From contig JALQPE010003041.1 in assembly GCA_030407315.1 (NCBI GenBank), forward strand, positions 1 through 24,555: a stretch of 24,555 nucleotides of DNA, read 5' to 3'. Origin of the DNA: Asparagopsis taxiformis. Its lineage: Eukaryota > Rhodophyta > Florideophyceae > Bonnemaisoniales > Bonnemaisoniaceae. Positions 17,401-24,555 of the stretch are shown one piece after another; the first letter of the stretch is position 1, and every line of letters begins with the position of its first letter. A program made the translations under genes and the position numbers. The notes under the pieces were generated by a model. The model searched no databases and was not told where the DNA came from. It saw only the letters and a program-made list of their open reading frames with translations.

Positions 17401-18960
17401 AATCTTACACGACTTGAAACCCACTCTTACTTCTATCGTATGCCTGAAAATATACACATACCAGAACACCTCACAGCTTCATTCCCCATCTTCCTAGATC
17501 CCTTCTTCACTCTCCTGAGTCCTGCCATTCCTGCTTCACCACTCCTGCATCACATACACAACATCAACCCCAACAGTCAGATTCAAAAGCAACGCTTACC
17601 ACGCCAGATATCTTAGAAAATCCCTTACTTACCTCTCATCCATCCTACACACAATACAAACCATGATCCAAAAACCTTGCAATGAATAATCAAAGTCAGC
17701 AGTCCATATCTTCGCAAAACAAGTCTTGGCGCTCAATGAAACTTACCTTCTGTCATCACCATTCCAGCATCACCTGCATAAAATCGAAATCAACCACAAC
17801 AGTCGGACTCAAACCCACATGTCCCTCTCAGCATACTCTCAAAACTTCCGCACTTTCCTTCGCTCGACACAATACGCACCATGACTGGATAAGCTTCCAA
17901 TGAATAAATATCGCATTAACTGCAATAGTCAGATTCGAAACAAACACTTCTCTCGATGCATACCCTCAGAACTCACTTACTCTCGTTTCATTCTACACAC
18001 AATACATACCAAAAGTCGAAAATCTCACAACCAACAAATGAAGTCAACATTCCGCATCTTCGCACCACCGGACTGCGCGCTAAATGCAACTTACCTTCCG
18101 TCATCACCATTCCTGCATCACCTACAAAAAATCGAAATCAACAACAACAGTCGGACTGAAAACCCATGCTTCCCTCGCTGCATACCCTCAGAACTCACTT
18201 ACCCTCGTTGTATCCTGCACACAATAGAAACCATAAGTCAAAAATTGTACAAAAAATGTAGTCAGCATTCCATATCTTCGCGCAACTTAACTAGGCGCTC
18301 AATGTAACTTACCTTCCGTCATCACCATTTCAGAATCACCTACACAAATCAACATCAACCACAGCAGTCAGACTCAAAACCCACATTCCACTCACTGCAC
18401 CCCTCAAATGCTCACCTACCTCCTTTCCACCCTTCAGCAAATATGCACCATGACTCACTAAGCTCCCAATAAATAAATATTGCATAAAAGACGACAGTCA
18501 CATTTAAAACAAACACTTCCCTCGCTTCATACCCTCAGGACGCACTTAACCTCTTCATCTCGTTGCATCATACAAACAATACAACCAATAATTCACAAAT
18601 CGTGCAACGAAAAAATGTAGTCAGCATTCCATTTCATCGCGAAACCCGTCTTTCAGCTCAATGAAACTTACCTTACTTCATCACTATTCCTGCACCACCT
18701 ATACAACATCAAAATGAACCAGAACAGTCAGACTAAAAACCCATGCATCCCTTATTGCACACCCGCGAGACTCACTTACTTACCTGCCTCCCATGGTTCA
18801 CAACATGCAAACCATGACTCACGAAGCTTCTAATGAATCAATATCGCATCAACGACAACAGTACGACTCAAAACACACGCTTCCCTCGCTGCATACTCTC
18901 CAAACTGGCATACTCACCGTCGTTCTATCCTCTACACCAAACAAAGGAAACACGACCAAA
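17401..18960. repeat. satellite array with alternating 220/130-bp spacing
   Basis: The landmark CAGTCNGACTCAAAA recurs (with variants) at 17574, 17800, 17926, 18148, 18365, 18495, 18725 and 18859. Spacings are 226, 126, 222, 217, 130, 230 and 134, that is, a unit of about 350 bp made of two related halves, with one short half missing after 18148. Other recurring words are CTTACCTTCCGTCATCACCA, GCATACCCTCAGAACTCACT and CACACAATA. Strand composition is strongly skewed (C and A rich). Frames crossing it are by-products. Confidence 0.9.
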
Positions 18961-19656
18961 GAACCTCAGCCAGTGACGGCGGAGAAGTGGAATTCCACAG
19001 GTTAACCTGCGGCGTCGACTGGACAGCTTTCAACGTCAGCTTAGTCCTGCTGTGCATACTCCATATCATCGCCGGTATTGAGATTAATAATGGCCCAAGC
19101 CATGGTCTCTGAACTCCCGAATGATGAGATCCGGATCGAGAACATCGGAATGGTATAATCATATATATCACAATCCATTTGCTTCCCTTAAATGATCCCT
19201 GTAATATCCACTGTAAAGCACAAACTTATTCCATGAAGTTCGCAATTAATATAATTTTATTATTTCAAATGAATTAATTGAAAATCCATCTCCCACGGCG
19301 GTCATTCATCCTTCCAAGCGCACGTTGCCAGCAAAATGTGTGACCTAGCGGTGATGATTGATCGCTCAGGCACATTCCACCATTGGGCTGCCAGAAGTGA
19401 GCACAAAACTGATACCCACAAAACCACGAGAACATTACAAACGAGGTCTCGAACGCACATTTGGAGTACAATATAAATACTATACAACAAACTCTACTCG
19501 CTATCTCAGACGACGCGGCTCACAAGTGGCGTAGTCCTTTTCCGTAACGCCTTTCCTGATGCTTAAAAGTAAAAAACACGTCAAAACGTATATCAGAAAT
19601 GAGTGCGAGAGTTTTCTGCACAGGAGATGCTGAGCCACCAAATTGATTTTTCGGAA
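18961..19656. other. unassigned region between satellite and dispersed repeats
   Basis: About 700 bases. Short frames on the minus strand (18932-19171, 19274-19471, 19302-19490) overlap each other in different frames and show no known protein. I see nothing else here that can be supported. Confidence 0.35.
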
Positions 19657-19735
19657 ATTTTAGAATTTCTGGGCTGGCCAGCAATGCAATCGAGCTGGAC
19701 ATCCACCGGACGTCCATTTCAGGTTGATCGTGAGA
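19657..19735 (+). repeat. dispersed element fragment 1
   Basis: This carries TTTTAGAATTTCTGGGCTGG, GCCAGCAATGCAAT, GAGCTGGACATCCACCGGAC and GTCCATTTCAGGTTGATCGTG-like words, the same terminal part found in the copies at 20038, 21258 and (inverted) 7461 and 23946. The palindrome half is missing. Confidence 0.85.
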
Positions 19736-19892
19736 GAGTAGGGCGGGACCATGATGAAACAAGGACCAAGACCTGTCCCTGACGTGTTGAGCCTGAAATC
19801 GACCCTTCGTAAGACGCGATTTTGGCTTACAGTTAGTGCTTACAGAAGCCTGATGACCCCGGTCGGGGCAGCAGCCGGTTCGGGGCCGTTGT

Positions 19893-20112
19893 GGCCAAAT
19901 TAGACACCTTGATTTGAATTGAAATTTGGGCTATTCTCAAAAACATGCACATGTGAACATGTTTTTGAGATGGGGGTCTGCCGTACGGCACAATCGACCG
20001 CCCAAATCGATATATTTTGCAATTTTTTTCTGCCTGAAATTTTAGAATTTCTGGGCTGGCCAGCAGTGCAATTGAGCTGGACATCCACGGACGTCCATTT
20101 CAGGTTGGTCGT
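19893..20112 (+). repeat. dispersed element copy 2
   Basis: This runs from GTTGTGGCCAAATTAGA through a stem of CTCAAAAACATGCACATGTG and its inverse (GAACATGTTTTTGAG), the palindrome core TGCCGTACGGCA (19979-19990), GACCGCCCAAATCGAT, to GGACGTCCATTTCAGGTTGG. It has the same orientation and order as 21080-21323, and shares that internal layout with the right arm of the long inverted repeat. Confidence 0.9.
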
Positions 20113-20160
20113 GTGCTGCACATGGCATAAGCAACTGCCGCTACTTCTCAGCCCGGAACA

Positions 20161-20228
20161 TTTTAGAATTTCAGGCTGACCAGAATGTGAAGCCGAGCCG
20201 GAACTTTCTACTGGACGTCCATTTCAAG
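20161..20228 (+). repeat. dispersed element fragment 3, diverged
   Basis: TTTTAGAATTTCAGGCTGAC, then CAGAATGTGAAGCCGAGCCG and TGGACGTCCATTTCAAGTG: a shorter, diverged copy of the terminal part just after copy 2. It suggests nested or tandem insertion of element ends. Confidence 0.75.
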
Positions 20229-20455
20229 TGAGGCTAGTGCTGCACAGTTGCTCGCATCGCAGCAACTAGCCGTGTTGACAGCACCGAGTGCCATGCAGAC
20301 AAGGGAGAATCGGCCTGCAAACGGCTTCCCGGGCCGGCGGCTGGATGTCTGGATGTGAATGGCTGCAAGCATGGAAAATCTTGCTACCCGCACAGCGCAT
20401 ACACCTGCAGCAGCACATCACTGACGCATGCGAAAGTTGGGTGCTGCCGGCGTGA

Positions 20456-20668
20456 GTTGTTTGTGTGGTTGTGTGTTTGTGTGTTTGTGTGTTTAGTTGT
20501 TTGTGCTGTTTGTGTGTTTGTGTGTTTTTTGTGGGTGTGTGTTTTGTGTGTTTGGTGTGTTTGTGTGTTTGTGTGTTTGTGTGTTTGTTGTGTTTGTTGT
20601 GTGTTTTGTGGTGTTTTTGTGTGTTTGTGTGTTTTGTGTGTTTGTGTGTTTTGTGTCGTTGTGTGTGT
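20456..20668. repeat. TGTGTTTG microsatellite
   Basis: About 210 bases of TGTGTTTG/TGTGTTT units with small interruptions. It gives long spurious open frames on both strands (Cys/Val-rich forward, His/Thr-rich reverse). It lies immediately before the left long inverted arm. Confidence 0.95.
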
Positions 20669-20711
20669 ATGACGAACCTTGTGGTATCCCTAGGCGTGCA
20701 CTGGTACAAAA

Positions 20712-21323
20712 GTTTGGACTGCCCCATCGGTCGTACTTGGGCGCATTTACATGCATCGGAGAACGACCAAGGAGGTAGAGCAGCAATCGCTGTTGGCTGA
20801 GCGTCCAAACTGGAGGGCTTGGGGCAATGGTTCTATAGCAGTCATTTATAGGACGCCCCACCGTTGATGACTGAGATCCACGGTGGGTTTAGTATTCATG
20901 GTGTTGTCCTGCATTGGCGGACGTCGAAGACGAGTACTTCCAGTGAGCGTCCAAGGTGAACAGCTCAGCAGAGGATTATGATGTGGATGTGAAGGCATGG
21001 ATGAGGCCAGCAGGAACGTTTCTGCAAGATGGGCGTGAGTGGGTAAGTGAGCGGGGAGGGGCCGCTCGGGGCGCTTGGTAGCTTCTGGGCCCGTTGTGGC
21101 CAAATTAGAATCAAGCCTATGTCCGGCGGACGTCCTGAATTGCTTTATTTTTTTGGCTATTCTCAAAAACATGCACATGTGAACATGTTTTTGAGATGGG
21201 GGTGTGCCGTACGGCACTTTCGACCGCCCAAATCGATGTATTTTTGCATTTTTTTTCTGACTGAAATTTTAGAATTTCTGGGCTCGCCAGCAATGCAATT
21301 GCGCTGGTCATTCACCGGACGTC
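20712..21323 (+). repeat. left arm of long inverted repeat
   Basis: This arm begins TTTGGACTGCCCCATCGGTC and ends TTCACCGGACGTC. It is the near-identical inverse of 23946-24555, with only a few one- or two-base differences seen by eye (for example one extra C near 20855). The inner half is a copy of the dispersed element, with GTGCCGTACGGCAC at 21204-21217. The outer end may extend left of 20712, since the partner is cut by the window edge. Confidence 0.95.
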
Positions 21324-23356
21324 CATTTCCATTTCAGATCTACTGGTTGCACTAGGCCTGAAAGTGTTTGGATAGGGCCGAATAACGACCTGGGCAGCAC
21401 GCACTGCGTAAGATGATCTGTGTGATGCAGACTGCAAGGATTTCTATGTGATTCTGGCTGGGGAATGTGGTAAGCTTGATTGTTGCGTGGCTTTGTATCT
21501 CCTTGCCTGCCATTTTGCTTGGATATTTACACGAGCGATCAAACCGAAGACGCCGACTCGGCACAACTACCAACTCTCCTAGCTTCGAGTCAGCGCCATC
21601 TAATTGCAACTTGTGACACTCAAGACGAATACGTTGTGCTGATCTCTGCAATGAAAATTGAGTTAGTGCTGCAGTTCTTTTGGTCGATGCCAATATGCAG
21701 GGATACTGTTTACACCTTTTGGGAGTCAAGAAGTTCTCAGATTGCAAATCAAATCAGATCATGGTAGAATATCTGACTTTTCTCTCTTCCCTTCACCACA
21801 TCTGCATCCGGAGCTGAGCCAAGCTGAGCTGGAGGGACCCGGCCGCTGACCCCTGTCATTCTCATAAAAATCTTTAATGCAATACTATTCGTGTATGGTA
21901 ATGTAAGTGCTAATGAAAATGTATACAAGTCTAGAATAAACGTTGCAGTGGTTCTTTGTAGCTATCGATACTTGCTAAAAATCTGTAGCTTTTGCTTCTC
22001 GCATGGACGAGTTGCAGTCTTTGTGTTTGTTTCATTTCTGCCACAAACGAGAGGCAATCAGGGTCTGTGTGCACATAGAGAATGATTTAATATATGCGCT
22101 CATTGCCGTCGTAGATACTTTTAACAATGGCCAGTACGTTTCTCTCGGCCGCCGCCGGGTACGGTCGGACTGAAAGATCGGGGAGATGTGTGGAGAGTAG
22201 TGTTTGGATAGAGACGAACGTTGTGATGGATGGAATGGTGATGATTTCATGCTGAAGCGATGGGAGATGGATGGATATGGTTGAATGAAATCTAGTATTC
22301 CGAAGGAGGCCTTTTCTCGAGGAAGAGGCATTATATTCTCACAAAGCATGTAGATACTGGTTTCCAGTTTGGTATGCTATTGTAGCTCAATTCACATCTT
22401 ATCTACACGTACGTATGGAGAGAGATCCAAGTGTGCGTGGCACAAGTCCACGGTGAAACAACGCAGTATGAAACTACCACAGATAAGGCGGCGTACAAAA
22501 TCCTCGACTCAAGGCAGCTCTCAGGCTTTCGTGAGCACCGACTTCGTTCCACCAAGATGTTGCGGAAATATGTGCTGGTCTAACTTGATACGACCATTGG
22601 ACAGTTTTGCTCTCTAAGCAATGAGCGAAAAATCAATGATTGCGCGTGTCGTCGGTACGGTCTTGTAATGTTGGCTCAACCAATAACATCTAACGTTGAG
22701 TTATCCACCCTCCGCCGTGTCGTGTCGTAAATTTGCACAGAAAATTTGTTTCAAATCTTTGCTCCAATTATCAGCTCAAATACGGCATTGATCTCCAGCT
22801 TCATCTGGACAGAAACACCGATCGCTCGATGTCTGTCTCAGATAAACCGCAGTCAAACGCCATGCGGAAAGTTTCATCGCTTCCCGTTGCGACTGAATCT
22901 GCAAACGCCACACAAAAATTTGCCCTTTCCGCGTCCGGAACGAACGCCGACTACATGTCGTCAGGTTCCTGATCGACTGGATCGATGGAGCTTGCTCTGC
23001 AGGAGAGCAGGACAGGCGGTTTGTTATGCCTGGACAATTTCCATACCGATCTCCCTTCTTGAGTGCAAAATTACGAGTCTAGAAATTGACCTGCATCGGC
23101 TGCTGTATCACATCTGTGCTAAGGATTGATGATACCCGTACCGCTGAGAAATTGCAGCTCTGGTAACGTGGGGATGATGTGCTGAACACGCAGAACGCTG
23201 ATCCATAACGGGACTGCTTCATAGGCATAGTACGGAATGTATTGAGACAGCCCAAGCGAATTCAGGAGGGAGCACCAGGGCAGTGCGCGGTGACTCAGCA
23301 GATACCAGTGGTGAGTGGTCTAAATGGGGCTACACACGAGTTTGTCAATGAACAGT
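21324..23356. other. centre of the inverted-repeat structure, no gene recognised
   Basis: About 2 kb between the arms. Several frames of 60-130 codons exist (for example 21480-21767 and 22746-23129 on the plus strand, 21352-21747 and 22032-22349 on the minus strand), but they overlap, differ in strand and show no known motif. If the arms are terminal repeats of a transposon, a transposase would be expected here; none was recognised. Confidence 0.4.
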
Positions 23357-23710
23357 CTAGTTTAGTTTGGAAATGTGTCGGATGGATGGTATGTTGTAAA
23401 TGTCGACAGATTTGAGGAAGCGATAGAAGCAATCAGCACCGTGTAGTTGCATCAAGGCTTTAGTGGCCATTGCTAGAGAACTTTCTCCAATGCCCTTATT
23501 GCAGGATGGGCAGAAAACCCGGCCGGTTTCGAGATTGAAGAATTCATTGCGCAGATTGAATGAATGCAATTGACGGAGAATGCAGAAGTATACAATGGTA
23601 TCGTTTTGCAGGGTGACGTAGGGGAAACATGTTGGGCTTGTTGGAAATGCTGAGAGCGATGATGAGATCCAGTCGTTTCCGTCGTAGATGGCAGTGCTTA
23701 TTTTCTGCAC
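23357..23710 (-). CDS. possible gene fragment with CPSC motif
   Basis: The minus-strand frame is open from about 23766 (no in-frame ATG early; a GTG lies at 23710) to the stop at 23357. It reads protein-like: TAIYDGNDWISSSLSAFPTS, DTIVYFCILRQLHSF, ETGRVFCPSCNKGIGE, then CFYRFLKSVDIYNIP. The CPSC pair could bind zinc with partners outside the fragment. No family is recognised. Its place between the long inverted arms makes it the best candidate for element-encoded protein, perhaps one exon of something larger. Confidence 0.35.
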   Translation of the reverse strand: MQKISTAIYDGNDWISSSLSAFPTSPTCFPYVTLQNDTIVYFCILRQLHSFNLRNEFFNLETGRVFCPSCNKGIGESSLAMATKALMQLHGADCFYRFLKSVDIYNIPSIRHISKLN

Positions 23711-23945
23711 GGCTAGCTTGTCTGCTGGGCGACTGGGCGGTATTGGCGTACGATGAAGCGGGACTGGTGGTGTTTAAATGACATTTTTTGTTTGAAGATG
23801 GATGTATGTGTGCGACTAGAATGTAGTAAGAGCATGAAAATGTTTATGTTTGATGGGCGTCGTCGCATGTTGGGGGACTTTATGTCGTGTGGGGCAATAA
23901 TGTATCAGGTATTTGAAGCAGACAGCAATCGCTTGAGCGCATATA
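23711..23945. other. spacer before the right inverted arm
   Basis: No gene is supported; the plus-strand frame at 23753-24154 runs into the repeat arm and is a by-product. Confidence 0.35.
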
Positions 23946-24555
23946 GACGTCCGGTGAATGACCAGCGCAATTGCATTGCTGGCGAGCCCAGAAATTCTAA
24001 AATTTCAGTCAGAAAAAAAATGCAAAAATACATCGATTTGGGCGGTCGAAAGTGCCGTACGGCACACCCCCATCACTCAAAAACATGTTCACATGTGCAT
24101 GTTTTTGAGAATAGCCCAAAAAATAAAGCAATTCAGGACGTCTGCCGGACATAGGCTTGATTCTAATTTGGCCACAACGGCCCCAGAAGCTACCAAGCGC
24201 CCCGAGCGGCCCCTCCCCGCTCACTTACCCACTCACGCCCATCTTGCAGAAACGTTCCTGCTGGCCTCATCCATGCCTTCACATCCACATCATAACCTCT
24301 GCTGAGCTGTTCACCTTGGACGCTCACTGGAAGTACTCGTCTTCGACGTCCGCCAATGCAGGACAACACCATGAATACTAAACCACCGTGGATCTCAGTC
24401 ATCAACGGTGGGCGTCCTATAAATGACTGCTATAGAACCATTGCCCCAAGCCCTCCAGTTTGGACGCTCAGCCAACAGTGATTGCTGCTCTACCTCCTTG
24501 GTCGTTCTCCGATGCATGTAAATGCGCCAAAGTACGACCGATGGGGCAGTCCAAA
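23946..24555 (-). repeat. right arm of long inverted repeat, cut by window end
   Basis: The inverse of 20712-21323, starting GACGTCCGGTGAATGACC and containing the GTGCCGTACGGCAC palindrome at 24052-24065 and the CAAAAACATG stem at 24078-24108. The match runs to the last base of the window, so the arm is at least 610 bp and its outer end is not visible. Confidence 0.95.

Noticed and set aside
17142..18307. Plus-strand frames of 67-135 codons in the satellite
   Set aside because: They follow the repeated units and change with them; no start context or motif supports a gene.
20266..20808. Long open frames on both strands over the TG-rich tract
   Set aside because: They arise from the TGTGTTTG microsatellite: Cys/Val repeats one way, His/Thr repeats the other. 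No independent protein signal.
1..24555. tRNA, rRNA, reverse transcriptase, integrase or transposase genes
   Set aside because: I scanned for tRNA-like B-box patterns and for the usual catalytic motifs in the translated frames and found none that hold up.

Overview
The window looks like eukaryotic nuclear DNA. Genes are spaced apart and face both ways. There are no Shine-Dalgarno operons, and the sequence carries satellites, microsatellites and inverted-repeat elements. Coding frames run long with few convincing introns, which would suit an intron-poor algal genome such as a florideophyte red alga. That placement is a low-confidence inference; nothing in the window proves the lineage.

The left two thirds (about 0.2-16.3 kb) hold two copies of a set of three lineage-specific gene families. 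Set 1 is gene A (689-2077, +; Tudor/Agenet-like N-terminus plus a coiled segment), gene B (2685-4206, -; no known family) and gene D (5146 to about 7184, +; PhyH-like 2-oxoglutarate/Fe(II) oxygenase fold). Set 2 is A' (9050-10755, +), B' (10876-12514, -) and D' (13035-14536, -; a homologous oxygenase with a degraded metal-binding motif and a histone-H1-like basic tail). Upstream of D' lie a Cys/His-cluster ORF (14275-15294, -) and a ParB/sulfiredoxin-fold ORF (15334-16203, -), separated by only 39 bases. In both sets A and B are a convergent pair. The homologies were found by aligning the translations by eye; identity is low, so the duplication is old.

Most of these genes are split across reading frames, and nearly every break goes in the -1 direction. 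This could mean decay by deletion, sequence errors that lose bases, introns of matching phase, or (at two sites only) programmed -1 frameshifting. Most gene starts have a palindromic or inverted-repeat element a few hundred bases upstream: 200-271 before A, 4530-4863 before D and B, 8430-8822 before A', 12634-12808 before B', and 16510-16931 before the ParB-like gene.

From 16.5 kb on I see mostly repeats: seven 43-bp units, six 24-bp units, a satellite with alternating spacings of about 220 and 130 bp (17.4-18.96 kb), several copies of a dispersed element built around a GTGCCGTACGGCAC palindrome, a TG-rich microsatellite, and two inverted arms of at least 610 bp (20712-21323 and 23946-24555) around a 2.6-kb centre. 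One possible gene fragment (23357-23710, -) lies in that centre.

Working hypothesis (inference): the A/B/D sets with the ParB-like and Cys/His proteins are remnants of a large mobile or selfish element, or of a chromatin-associated module, combining a Tudor-like reader, an oxygenase and a ParB-fold protein. No transposase, reverse transcriptase or integrase was recognised.
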